A DNA stretch of 64,000 nt, taken from the NCBI RefSeq assembly GCF_015354405.1, contig NZ_JADKYP010000012.1:82597-146596 (forward strand), in the 5' to 3' direction. The first letter of the stretch is position 1, and the number at the start of each line of letters is the position of its first letter. The DNA comes from Nocardia sp. BSTN01. Its GTDB lineage: Bacteria; Actinomycetota; Actinomycetes; Mycobacteriales; Mycobacteriaceae. Positions 1 through 8,533 of this stretch are shown here, in pieces. The notes under the pieces are model-generated. The model ran no database searches. It saw only the letters and a program-made list of their open reading frames with translations, and was not told where the DNA came from. The position numbers and the translations under genes were made by a program.

Positions 1-601
1 CCTGCTGGACGCCGACGCCCGTGCTGCGCTGCCCGGCCGCGTGGAAGAGCGTGGCCTGAGAGTGAATGTGCTGGTCAACAACGCCGGTATCGCCAGCTCA
101 GGTGAGTTCGCCGCCCAGGATGTCGACCACGAGATCACTATGGTTCGGCTCAACTGCGAAGCGGTGCTGGCCCTGACGGCCTCGTTCACACCGGCCTTCA
201 CTCGACGGCCCGGAGCCATCCTCTTCGTCGCCTCGGCCGCGGGTTTTCACCCCGTTCCTCGCCAAGCCACCTACGCCGCCACGAAGGCATTCGTGCTCTC
301 GCTGGCCGAGGCTTTGCACAGGGAATTGCGCCCGGCCGGAACCAGTGTCACCGCTCTGTGCCCCGGCCCCGTCGACACGGAGATCGCCGCGAGGTCCGCG
401 AGCCTTCAACACCTGATGGCCGAAATCCCGCGGTTCAGTCGTATCTCGGCCGATCGGTGTGCGGCACAGGCCATCCGCGCGCTGGACAGGAACAAACGCA
501 TCGTGGTGCCTGATACGGCAATCCGCGCGGCCACGCTCCTCAGTCGAAACACCCCCCACCGGCTACTGTTTCCCATCCTCGAACGGGTCTACCCGCCGTG
601 A
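1..601 (+). CDS. SDR family oxidoreductase, 5'-truncated by window edge
   Basis: The reading frame is open from base 2, so the gene begins upstream of the window and only about its last 199 residues are visible. The NNAG motif of short-chain dehydrogenases is seen (VLVNNAGIASSGEF), followed by the catalytic YxxxK (YAATKAF) and the PGPVDT stretch after it. The Rossmann glycine-rich N-terminus is missing. The family carries out NAD(P)(H)-dependent oxidation or reduction of alcohols and ketones; the substrate cannot be told. The GTG at 41 is internal, not the start. It converges on the broken lipase gene to its right. Confidence 0.85.
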   Translation, partial: LLDADARAALPGRVEERGLRVNVLVNNAGIASSGEFAAQDVDHEITMVRLNCEAVLALTASFTPAFTRRPGAILFVASAAGFHPVPRQATYAATKAFVLSLAEALHRELRPAGTSVTALCPGPVDTEIAARSASLQHLMAEIPRFSRISADRCAAQAIRALDRNKRIVVPDTAIRAATLLSRNTPHRLLFPILERVYPP

Positions 602-644
602 CACCACCACCTACGAAAGCATCGTGTGGCATCCGTTCGAGGAC

Positions 645-1861
645 CTACGGCACCGGGACCATCTCCGGGTGCAGCAACGCGGCCGGAGCGCGAACGAGAT
701 CGTCGTATCGACCGAATGCTGTGTCGAAGAAGGCGCGCAGGTAGCCGCGCTGCAGATCGAGTGAGTCGCGGGGACCGATGGTGCCGACAAGCCGGGTGGT
801 AATCGTGGGCGGCGTGTCGGCCGCGGCGGCGAGCGCGGGCACGATCAGTTGGTTGTCACAAACGACAGGTGCTGCGAACCGTTCATCCGGAAACGAGGTT
901 GTGGCCCGTGCCCGTCGGCCCGGAACTGCCGCCAGCCCGGGTCCGCGTCACGGGCGTCGTCACCGGCGCCCACGAGCAGGAATGGGCGGTCCAGCCCGTC
1001 GGTGACCGCCGAACCCGACAGGGTGCCATCGAGATTCGCTCCCGCCGCGATCCGCCGATCGTCGTGCATCGCCTGGGCCGTGGTGGCGCCACCCAGAGAA
1101 TGCCCGAACATCCCGACCTTCGACACGTCGAGTATCCGGGCCAGGCCCTGCGGTAGCGGATGACGGTCGGCATCCGGATCCGAGCCCGCGGCCATGTCGG
1201 CCAGGCGGTCGAGCACAAACCGCGTGTCGGCCAGTCGGATCGGTACTGCGGCAGCGGCCTGAACCGCAGACTTGTCACGGTCGGGGGCCGGCGGCAGAAC
1301 ACTCTTCTCGACCCGCCCATCCGGGAATCGGGTCGCGAACGTCTCGTAGGTATGTCCGAGAGTGACCACGACGAAACCGTGGCTGGCGAGGTCTTCGACC
1401 TGGGCGCTGCTCAGCTCGCCCGGCATGCCCATACCGGGCGAGAACAGCAGCATCGGGCGACCTCCCCCGGACACGTCGGCGGGCGCATCGACATGGCCGT
1501 GACCGGGTGCCAGCGTCGAGGACGCCGCCGAAGGAATACCGTAGTAGGCGAGGCTCTGGATATACATTCGGGCAAGATCAGGAGCGAGCCACGGCCGCAC
1601 CGGCACCCCTGCGACATCGGTTGCGGGATACCAGATACTGATCATCAATTCGCGCGCACGACCCGGGATATACGGATCCTCGCGGGACGCATCGACCAGA
1701 TGCAGGTCGGTCACACCGATCGCATCGGGACCGGTCGGTTCCGGCAGAGTCACGACCACCGGCACCGGTTGAGGCGGTACCGGCTCGGCCCGGCCGACGG
1801 CATCGACCACCGCCGAGGCCAGCAGCAGAACCACCAGGCACCGCAATACCTTGCCGAACAA
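645..1861 (-). pseudogene. Secreted alpha/beta-hydrolase (lipase/PAF-acetylhydrolase-like), frameshifted near the C-terminus
   Basis: The main frame (1861 to 845, 338 codons) starts at TTG 1861 behind a good GGAGGG ribosome site. It begins with a signal peptide (KVLRCLVVLLLASAVVDAVG) and carries the nucleophile elbow GHSLGG and a late His (QHLSF). It stops right after that His. The expected C-terminal helices of this family (GTIGPRDSLDLQRGYLRAFFD) continue in another frame to the stop at 645, with no gap between. A one-base loss around 848-862 explains the break. It could be a true pseudogene, a sequencing error, or a functional shorter enzyme, since the Ser and His lie before the shift. Confidence 0.8.
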
Positions 1862-2226
1862 GATATTCCCTCCCCGAGTATCGACGATGCTCGCCGCGCT
1901 CGGCTCAGCCTATCCTGGGATCGATCGATCGTCGGTGTGTATCGGCGGCACGGCGCAGATGCGTAGGCATGTGAACCTAGAGCCAGTGCGCAATTGGGCT
2001 ACTCGGAAGGTTCGTCGATGGCCACGCGCCACTATATCGACAAGCGTGGGTTCAAGCACAAGGCTGTCGACAACTCCCAATGGCTGGAGTACCTAAATCC
2101 CCAAAGTGGCACTAAAGTTACACTTCTGACCCGATTCCCACAGGCGGCAACCGGCTGACCTGCGGAAATGTTTCGGGTCAGCGTAATCCGATCGTTATGT
2201 CGGGTGATCGATCCGATGGGAAATAG
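1862..2226. other. Intergenic region, mostly non-coding
   Basis: This 365-base stretch between the divergent lipase and secreted-protein genes is less GC-rich than its surroundings. It must hold both promoters, but I cannot assign -35/-10 boxes with confidence. Apart from one possible 46-codon reading frame (2018-2158), I see nothing in it. Confidence 0.5.
2018..2158 (+). CDS. Possible 46-aa basic peptide
   Basis: An ATG at 2018 is preceded by GGAAGG at a normal distance of 7 bases and is followed by 46 sense codons ending in TGA. The predicted peptide is basic and polar, begins MATRHYIDKRGFKHK and has no signal sequence. Codon third positions are much less GC-rich than in the neighbours, so it may be a remnant, foreign DNA or chance. 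I do not recognise it. Confidence 0.25.
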   Translation: MATRHYIDKRGFKHKAVDNSQWLEYLNPQSGTKVTLLTRFPQAATG

Positions 2227-2835
2227 ATGAGATTCACCAACTTTGTCGGCACCTCGCTGATCGCTATCGCGGCGACGAGTATCGCCTACGGTACCGCTTA
2301 TGCCGAGCCTGCCGCGCCCGCGCCGGCGCCGGGCCAGGTGCAGACCCAGCAGAGCCCGGCCGTGCACGGCACGGACCAGGGTGTCGGCTACACCACCGAA
2401 CTCGCCGATATGGGCAACAAGATCGTCACCACGGTGACGGGCGGCAAATTCGCCCTCACCTCGGACAAGTCGGCGGTCACCCTGACCAACGACAAGGGCG
2501 CCGTGGTGATGAGCTACCCGCTCTCGGCCAAGGGACCCAACGGCACCACCGTCGCCGCCGCGGTGAACGAGGACGGCACCAGCCTGACGCTGACCCCGCA
2601 GGGGCAGCCGATCTCGTCGGTGAAGAACATCTCCGGTCAGGACTGGTTCTTCTCCGAGCTGCAGCACGCCTCGCTGGGCGCTGCGGTCGGCGCGGTGATC
2701 GGCTTCCTGGTCGGCCTGATCTTCATCGGCGTCGGCTCGATCCCGGGTGCGGTCCTGGGTGGCGTGATCGGCCTGCTGGTCGCGGGCGGGCAGCCGCTGA
2801 TCGACTCCGCCTTCGCCTACTTCAGCGGTAACTGA
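2227..2835 (+). CDS. Secreted/membrane protein with C-terminal glycine-rich helices
   Basis: The protein has 202 residues. Residues 1-26 form a signal peptide ending in AYA. An Ala/Pro-rich linker follows, then a beta-type extracellular domain of about 90 residues, and two hydrophobic Gly/Ala-rich segments at about residues 150-190 (AAVGAVIGFLVGLIFIGVG and IPGAVLGGVIGLLVAGG) of glycine-zipper type. This layout is common among uncharacterised Nocardia cell-envelope proteins; a similar C-terminus is seen in the partial gene at the right edge of the window. The function is unknown. cobK follows after only 19 bases and may be cotranscribed. Confidence 0.85.
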   Translation: MRFTNFVGTSLIAIAATSIAYGTAYAEPAAPAPAPGQVQTQQSPAVHGTDQGVGYTTELADMGNKIVTTVTGGKFALTSDKSAVTLTNDKGAVVMSYPLSAKGPNGTTVAAAVNEDGTSLTLTPQGQPISSVKNISGQDWFFSELQHASLGAAVGAVIGFLVGLIFIGVGSIPGAVLGGVIGLLVAGGQPLIDSAFAYFSGN

Positions 2836-2854
2836 CACCGAAAGTGTTGCGACA

Positions 2855-3586
2855 CTGAAGGTTCTGATTCTCGGCGGCACCAGGGAAGCTCGGCAGCTCG
2901 CCGATATCGCCTCCGGCGAGCGAGGATTCGACATCGTCTCCTCGCTCGCCGGCCGCGTGCGCGAACCCGTCCTGCCCGCCGGAGCGGTGCGCATCGGCGG
3001 GTTCGGCGGCACCGCTGGCTTGCGGAAATGGCTGGCGGACAATGTGATCGACGCGGTCGTCGACGCCACCCATCCCTTCGCGGGCACCATCTCCTCGCAT
3101 GCGGCCGCCGCGGCACGAGCGAACGGGGTGCCGATCGTGCACGTGCGCCGGCCGGGTTGGTCCGAACAGCCCGGTGACCGGTGGTCACGGGTACCGGATC
3201 TGGCCGCCGCCGCCCGCGCCGTGGCCGAAATCGACCGCGTCTTCCTCACCATCGGCCGCCAGGGCGTGGCGGCCTTCGCCGAACTCGGTGAGCCGTGGTT
3301 TCTCATCCGCGCCATCGACCCGCCGACCGGACCCGTTCCGCCGCAGCATCTTCTGCTTCTCGCCCGTGGGCCGTTCACCGTGGCGCAGGAGGTCGATCTG
3401 CTGCGCGAGCACCGCATCTCGGCGATGGTGACCAAGGACAGCGGTGGCGACCTCACCGCGGCCAAGCTGACCGCTGCCCGTACGTGCGGCATTCCGGTCG
3501 TGGTCGTCGACCGGCCACCGGTGCCCGAGGGTGTCGAGTGTGCGGAATCCGTTGCGGCGGCGTGGGAGTGGTTGAACGCGCGCTGA
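2855..3586 (+). CDS. cobK: Precorrin-6A reductase CobK, probable CTG start
   Basis: CobK reduces precorrin-6A to dihydroprecorrin-6 with NADPH in aerobic cobalamin synthesis. The nucleotide-binding N-terminus KVLILGGTREARQLA and the family motifs DATHPFA and TKDSGG are all present in one frame. The oddity is the start. Between the in-frame TGA at 2798 and the GTG at 2957, which would delete the GGTREA motif, there is no ATG, GTG or TTG. CTG at 2855 fits exactly and gives 243 residues, the normal family length. Coupling to the gene 19 bases upstream may help initiation. It converges on cobIJ (27-base gap). Confidence 0.88.
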   Translation: MKVLILGGTREARQLADIASGERGFDIVSSLAGRVREPVLPAGAVRIGGFGGTAGLRKWLADNVIDAVVDATHPFAGTISSHAAAAARANGVPIVHVRRPGWSEQPGDRWSRVPDLAAAARAVAEIDRVFLTIGRQGVAAFAELGEPWFLIRAIDPPTGPVPPQHLLLLARGPFTVAQEVDLLREHRISAMVTKDSGGDLTAAKLTAARTCGIPVVVVDRPPVPEGVECAESVAAAWEWLNAR

Positions 3587-3613
3587 CGCCGGTCGGTGCG
3601 GTGTCCGAGCGGC

Positions 3614-5194
3614 TTACCGGTCGGCCGCGACCGTCGCTGTGTTGTCCTTCGCTGCCTGCCCGTACCGCCGCGAGGTGAAAACCCGTGTCCCGTGCGGGGT
3701 CTCCACGGTGGCGGTGGTGGACGCGCCGATGATGAGCAGCGTGCGCATGTCGACCTCGTCCGGGTTCAGCTCGGCCAAGGTCGTCACGCGCACCGATTCG
3801 CTCGGCCCGCCGACGTCGCGGCCGAGGACCACCGGTGTGTCCGGGCCGCGATGCTCGAGGACGAGCTCGCGCAGGGCGCTCACCTGCCACCGCCGCTGGG
3901 TGGAGGCCGGATTGTAGATCGCGATCGCCATATCGGCGGCGGCGACCGCCGAAATGCGTTGTGCCACGGTCTCCCACGGTTTGAGGCGATCCGAGAGCGA
4001 GATCATCGCGAAATCATGGCCGAGGGGGGCGCCGATGCGCGCGGCGACGGCACTGGCCGCGGTGACGCCGGGCAGCACCCGCACGGGTACGTCACGCCAT
4101 TGCGGATCAGCGGATTCCTCGACGACCGCGGCGGCCATCGCGAACACCCCTGGATCGCCGGAGGACACGACGACCACGCGGGCTCCGGATTTCGCCAGAT
4201 CCAAGGCCATGGCGGCGCGTTCGGATTCGACCCGGTTGTCGCTGAGATGGCGGCGCTGCCCGGGGCGGATCGGCACCCGGTTCACGTAGGTGGTGTAGCC
4301 GACGATATCGGTCGCCGCCGCGAGGGCGCGGGTGACCTCGGGCGTGGTCCACTGCGCGGAGCCGGGGCCCAGTCCCACGACCACGACCTCACCGACCTCC
4401 GGACCGGGGGAGGCGGGCGAATCGTCCTGCGCCGCGGCGGGTTCGGCGGTGGTGAACGGTATCTGGGTGGTCGGCGTGGGGCCGGGCACCACGGTGATGG
4501 CGAAATACGGCACGTCGGCGTCGGAGACATCCGCAGCGCGCAGGACCCGCTGCCGCCCGGTGCTGGCACGTTCCACGTAGTAGGCGTCGTCGAGCCGCCC
4601 GGCCTTCGAAAGCGCTTGCCGCACACCGGGATAGGTGCGGCCGAGTTTCATGATGGCCGCGGCGTCGGCATCGGCGAGGCGTTCGGCGAGCTGATCCGGC
4701 GGCATGGTGCCGGGCAGCACCGTCAGCACCTGCTCGCCCTCCACCAATGGCGTGCCGAGCGCGGCGGAGGCGGCACTGACCGAGGTGATGCCGGGGATGA
4801 TCTCCGCGGGGAACCGGTCGGCCAGGCGCCGGTGCATATGCATGTACGAGCTGTAGAACAGCGGATCACCGGCCGCCAGCAGCGCGACGGTGCGGCCCGC
4901 GGCCAGATGGCCGGCCAGCAGTTCGGCGGCGCGTTCGTAGAATTCGTCGATCGCGCCCTGATAGCCGCCCGGATGGTCGGTGGTCTCGGTGGTCACCGGA
5001 TAGACGAGATGTTCCTCCAGCTGACCGGGCCGCATATACGGCGCCGCGATCGAGCGGGAGATACTGCGGCCGTGGCGGGCGCTGTGGAAGGCGATGACAT
5101 CGGCCGATTCGATGATGCGGGCCGCCTTCACCGTCACCAGCTCCGGGTCGCCGGGCCCGAGCCCCACACCCCACAGTTTTCCGGGCGCGCTCAT
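3614..5194 (-). CDS. cobIJ: Bifunctional precorrin-2 C20 / precorrin-3B C17 methyltransferase CobIJ
   Basis: This is a fusion of two SAM-dependent tetrapyrrole methylases, 526 residues. The CobI half (about 1-240) begins [20 protein letters not shown] and makes precorrin-3A from precorrin-2. The CobJ half (about 265-510) restarts with [17 protein letters not shown] and carries [12 protein letters not shown]; it performs the C17 methylation with ring contraction. The same fusion occurs in M. tuberculosis (Rv2066). Its ATG overlaps the cobH stop by 4 bases, indicating translational coupling. The linker near residues 240-265 is Pro/Ala-rich. Confidence 0.95.
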   Translation of the reverse strand: MSAPGKLWGVGLGPGDPELVTVKAARIIESADVIAFHSARHGRSISRSIAAPYMRPGQLEEHLVYPVTTETTDHPGGYQGAIDEFYERAAELLAGHLAAGRTVALLAAGDPLFYSSYMHMHRRLADRFPAEIIPGITSVSAASAALGTPLVEGEQVLTVLPGTMPPDQLAERLADADAAAIMKLGRTYPGVRQALSKAGRLDDAYYVERASTGRQRVLRAADVSDADVPYFAITVVPGPTPTTQIPFTTAEPAAAQDDSPASPGPEVGEVVVVGLGPGSAQWTTPEVTRALAAATDIVGYTTYVNRVPIRPGQRRHLSDNRVESERAAMALDLAKSGARVVVVSSGDPGVFAMAAAVVEESADPQWRDVPVRVLPGVTAASAVAARIGAPLGHDFAMISLSDRLKPWETVAQRISAVAAADMAIAIYNPASTQRRWQVSALRELVLEHRGPDTPVVLGRDVGGPSESVRVTTLAELNPDEVDMRTLLIIGASTTATVETPHGTRVFTSRRYGQAAKDNTATVAADR

Positions 5195-5826
5195 TCCTGC
5201 TCACTCGCGATCGCATTGAGGGCGGCGGCGGTGATGGCGCTGCCGCCGCGCCGGCCGTGCACGGTGAGGTATTCGACGCCGCCGTATTCGGCCAGGGCCT
5301 GCTTGGATTCGGCGGCGCCGACGAAGCCCACCGGAATTCCCAGCACCGCGGCGGGGCGGGGCGCGCCCGCGTCGAGCATGTCCAGCAGATGGAACAGTGC
5401 GGTCGGGGCGTTGCCGATCGCGACCACGGCGCCGTCGAGCCGATCTCGCCACAGTTCCAGTGCCGCAGCCGATCTCGTATTGCCCATTTTCTGTGCGAGC
5501 TGCGGTACGCGCGGATCGGCGAGCAGGCACAGTACGTCGTTGTCGGCGGGCAGCCGTTTGCGGGTGACGCCGGAGGCGACCATGGTGGCGTCGCACAGGA
5601 TCGGCGCGCCGGCGCGCAGTGCGGTGCGGGCCGCCGCCACGACCTGCGGGGTGTGGGAGATATCGGTGGTCAGATCGACCTGTCCGCACGCATGGATCAT
5701 GCGCACCACCACCTGCGCGACATCGGCCGGGAACCGCGCCAGATCGGCTTCGGCCCGGATCGTCGCGAACGAGCGCCGATAGATCTCGGCCCCGTCGGTG
5801 AGGTAGCTGGTACGCACATCGGACAT
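5191..5826 (-). CDS. cobH: Precorrin-8X methylmutase CobH
   Basis: CobH moves the C11 methyl group to C12, turning precorrin-8X into hydrogenobyrinate. The protein (211 aa from ATG 5826) carries the catalytic-His segment [10 protein letters not shown] and family stretches [21 protein letters not shown] and [14 protein letters not shown] chose ATG 5826 because AGGGTG lies 6 bases upstream; ATG 5832 is too close to it, and the longer frame to 5877 lacks support. It is followed by cobIJ with a 4-base overlap. The preceding gene in the transcript encodes a membrane protein. Confidence 0.95.
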   Translation of the reverse strand: MSDVRTSYLTDGAEIYRRSFATIRAEADLARFPADVAQVVVRMIHACGQVDLTTDISHTPQVVAAARTALRAGAPILCDATMVASGVTRKRLPADNDVLCLLADPRVPQLAQKMGNTRSAAALELWRDRLDGAVVAIGNAPTALFHLLDMLDAGAPRPAAVLGIPVGFVGAAESKQALAEYGGVEYLTVHGRRGGSAITAAALNAIASEQE

Positions 5827-5899
5827 GGGCATCACCCTAGCGGTGAGAATCCGGGCCCCGAGCGGCAGCGTGGGCAAGGCGCCGGCCCGGCCTGCGACA

Positions 5900-6472
5900 T
5901 CAGAACGGGACCCTGGCCCGCCAGGGCGATCCGGCCGGATCGTGCAGAGGATTGGCCAAGACGAGATAGCGGAACAGGGCCAGCGCCCCGGTCAGCAGCA
6001 CCACCGCGAGCGGGACTTCGGCGAGCGCCGCCGTCGCGATCGAGACCCGTATCTCGTCGGGACCGGCGGTCGTCGTATCGAACCACGCGTCTACGAGCAG
6101 CAGCACCCCCGTGCCGAACGCCGGCAGGATCACCAGCACCCGCCGTCGCCAGCCGAGATAGGCGGTGGCGGCCATCATCGCCACCAGGAAGATATCGAAG
6201 CCGATCCATACCAGCGCCCAGTGGTTCGCGTTGTAGTCCTGCGGCAGCGTGAAGCCGAGGTAGACCAGCCACGGAATCATCGCGATCGAGCCGCCGACCA
6301 TCAGCCACAGGCGTAGTCCGCGGGCCACGCGCACCTTGTGCGGACGCGGCCGCACCCGGTCGGGCCGCAGTCGCGCGACCAATTCGAGCCGCTGGGCGAG
6401 CGAGAGCCGCGCGATCTGCGCATCGGTGAGCAGGTCGGCGGTAGACGGCGAGGGATCCGCGGACGAGTCCAT
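5900..6472 (-). CDS. Four-helix integral membrane protein, unknown function
   Basis: The protein has 190 residues. The N-terminal ~50 residues are cytosolic and charged ([27 protein letters not shown]). Four hydrophobic segments follow at about 55-75, 87-105, 110-128 and 145-168. I do not recognise the family. It sits between cobG and cobH on the same strand (157 bases after cobG, 73 before cobH), so it is probably in the cob transcript, but nothing in the sequence links it to cobalt or tetrapyrroles. Confidence 0.75.
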   Translation of the reverse strand: MDSSADPSPSTADLLTDAQIARLSLAQRLELVARLRPDRVRPRPHKVRVARGLRLWLMVGGSIAMIPWLVYLGFTLPQDYNANHWALVWIGFDIFLVAMMAATAYLGWRRRVLVILPAFGTGVLLLVDAWFDTTTAGPDEIRVSIATAALAEVPLAVVLLTGALALFRYLVLANPLHDPAGSPWRARVPF

Positions 6473-6629
6473 CGATCCAGTGTGCGCGAACCGCGGGATT
6501 GTTGGGGCGTGCCGCGAGCAGTTCGACCAGGCGCGGCCGACAGTACGACCATCCGAGCGGCGGTGATGCCGAATAGGACAGCGTCACGGCGAGGTGCTGC
6601 CTCAGCGAGCCGCGCCGGGCGGTGAGGTG

Positions 6630-7832
6630 CTAGTGCGGTCGGTCGTCTGCGCGGGGCCCGGTGATGCGATAACCGCCGGATTCGGCGACCACCTCGGTGA
6701 CCGGCCCGGCCGGACGCCCGCATTGCCGATCGCAACCGGACCAGTGCTGTCGCCCGGCGACGACCACCTGATCGGCCCCGACGCCGGACAGGTCCGGTGC
6801 CGGGGCGCCGACCGGCAGCACCCGCCCGGAGGCGACGGCGTCGGCCGCGTCCGCTCGCACGTCGGTGAGTGATTTCGCGCAGCCCGGCCGCCCGGCGCAC
6901 GCGGTCACCGCCAGCCACGGCGAGTTCGCGTCGAAGATCAGGCCCATCGGCGCCAGCACCCGCACCACCTGCTCGGCGGTCCACTCGTCCATATCGGCCA
7001 CGACCAGACTGCGCCAGGGGGTGATCAGAATCGGATGTTCCACCGCCGCGACGAATTCCGCGGTCCGGGCCGGCAGGGCGCCGAGGGGCACCGCCGCCCC
7101 GAGCGCGACCCGGTCGTCGGCCTGGGTGAGCCAGCCGATCGGAATATCGTGGCGGGCAACGAAATCCATCGGCTCGGCGGTCGGTTCCAGAGCCAGTTCG
7201 GTCAGGATCCGAGCCGGGCCGTCGGCGACCTCGCGCAGCCGCCACTGTTCGCCGCGCAGCCGCTGGAAGCTGTGTGCCGCCGCCAGCATCGTGTCCACCG
7301 CCCGGTCCGCGCCGATGCGCGCGCCCGAATCGCGTCCGGCCAGAACCAGCGCGAACTCGGCCTCATCGGTGGCGTGGACGCCGATATCGCCGGCGAGACC
7401 ACTGATGTCGCCGCGGCCGTCGTCGAGGGTGAACAGCACGCGCCCGGGTAGCGCGGCCAGTTCCGGGGCCGCCCGCAGCCCCGCGTCGAGTTGCGCGACC
7501 AGCGGATGCACATCGCTCCAGCCGCCCGACCGGCCCGACAGCGGCGAGGCCACGATATTGCGCACTCGTTCGTGGGTGGGTGCCGGCAGCAGATCGGCGC
7601 GCTCGAGCCGCTCGGCCAGTGCCGCGGCATCGTGCATCTGCCGCAACTGCACATTGCCGCGGGAGGTCAGTTCGATACTGCCGTTACCGAGCTCGTCGGC
7701 CGCCGCGGCCAGCGCACGCAGTTGATCGGGGGTGATCGCGCCGCCGGGCAGCCGGATCCGGGCCAGCGGACCGTCGGCGGCCTGATGCAGGCGCAGAACA
7801 CCGGGGCAGGAGTCGGGAGCGGAGCGCGTCAT
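6630..7832 (-). CDS. cobG: Precorrin-3B synthase CobG
   Basis: CobG is the oxygen-dependent monooxygenase that hydroxylates precorrin-3A to precorrin-3B; its presence marks the aerobic cobalamin pathway. The 400-residue protein has the nitrite/sulfite-reductase half-repeat start (ADGPLARIRLPGGAI, ELTSRGNVQLRQ) and a C-terminal [4Fe-4S]/sirohaem-type cysteine set (CAGRPGCAKS and CDRQCGRP). The ATG at 7832 begins MTRSAPDSCPG, as in other CobG proteins. It is the first gene of the minus-strand cob run. Confidence 0.93.
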   Translation of the reverse strand: MTRSAPDSCPGVLRLHQAADGPLARIRLPGGAITPDQLRALAAAADELGNGSIELTSRGNVQLRQMHDAAALAERLERADLLPAPTHERVRNIVASPLSGRSGGWSDVHPLVAQLDAGLRAAPELAALPGRVLFTLDDGRGDISGLAGDIGVHATDEAEFALVLAGRDSGARIGADRAVDTMLAAAHSFQRLRGEQWRLREVADGPARILTELALEPTAEPMDFVARHDIPIGWLTQADDRVALGAAVPLGALPARTAEFVAAVEHPILITPWRSLVVADMDEWTAEQVVRVLAPMGLIFDANSPWLAVTACAGRPGCAKSLTDVRADAADAVASGRVLPVGAPAPDLSGVGADQVVVAGRQHWSGCDRQCGRPAGPVTEVVAESGGYRITGPRADDRPH

Positions 7833-8034
7833 GATGTCCCCAGCCTACGAGCCGGGCGTGCCCGGAATGCGGCCGGTGCGTCCGAGGCACGGGCTGGTCA
7901 GTGACCGCGGCGCAGGTACAGGCGATGGCGCGAGACGCGGGACGGTTCGTGTGCGGCGCCCGGCCAGGAGGAATCCGGCAGCAGGCTCGGACCGGTGTGG
8001 TGGGTCGTCCGGTCGTGACAGGCGGTCGCGCTGC

Positions 8035-8352
8035 TCACCGGTCCTTCGAGCTGTTCTCGTCCCGGGCGTGGACTACGGCCTGCCACAGCTGGTCGTCGAC
8101 GTAACTGTCCGACAACAGGTGTGGTGTGTCGTGCCGATCGGAATGGTCGCGGCGGACCGTGGACTCGAAGACCAGCAGCCCGAAGATCGCGACCGCCGCA
8201 CAGGCGCCGGCGGCGACGAGCAACAGCCCGCCGTGGCCACCCGCCGCAGCGGCCAAAGCCATCGCTAGCAACGCGACGGCAATCATCATGCAAGTTATTC
8301 CTGACCAGGCGGCAAAGCGGTTCCGCCTGCTCCATCCCGGTGAGTTCGGCAT
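8035..8352 (-). CDS. Small membrane protein, unknown
   Basis: An ATG at 8352 gives 105 residues: a short basic N-terminus (MPNSPGWSRRNRFAAW), two hydrophobic segments at about 17-35 and 40-60 rich in Ala/Leu/Val, and a charged C-terminal tail (about 45 residues). The frame is open further upstream, but that would run into the cobalamin riboswitch. No clear ribosome site is seen at 8352. Codon use is ordinary for this DNA. It lies between cobG and the divergent cobN; no function can be given. Confidence 0.5.
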   Translation of the reverse strand: MPNSPGWSRRNRFAAWSGITCMMIAVALLAMALAAAAGGHGGLLLVAAGACAAVAIFGLLVFESTVRRDHSDRHDTPHLLSDSYVDDQLWQAVVHARDENSSKDR

Positions 8353-8399
8353 ATTCACAGCGTACGCCGAGGAGTCGGATCGGGAAATACCGGTCACAG

Positions 8400-8525
8400 C
8401 AGTGCGATAGCATCCGGGGGCTCGCCGATACGAGGAAAGCCGGTGCAATTCCGGTGCGGTCGCGCCACTGTGACAGTCAGACCCTCCGGGCGGGCGGCCG
8501 TATCCGCTATGGGCGCGTCACCCGA
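8400..8525 (+). promoter_or_regulatory. Cobalamin riboswitch upstream of cobN
   Basis: The conserved core is directly readable: GGAAAGCCGGTGCAATTCCGG (about 8436-8456), then GCGCCACTGTGAC (about 8463-8475) and a B12-box-like segment around GTCAGACC (about 8477). This matches the AdoCbl riboswitch pattern (CCGGTGCAA..TCCGG.....GCCACTGT). The ribosome site GAGGAG of cobN (8524-8529) follows directly and there is no U-tract hairpin, so control of translation rather than termination is inferred. The outer limits are approximate. Confidence 0.93.
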
Positions 8526-8533
8526 GGAGAACC

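Noticed and set aside
2032-3492. 486-codon minus-strand frame over the secreted protein and cobK
   Set aside because: It is antisense to two well-supported genes and has composition typical of shadows.
5257-6252. 331-codon plus-strand frame over cobH and the membrane protein
   Set aside because: It is antisense to cobH and the membrane-protein gene and shows Arg/Gly-rich shadow composition.
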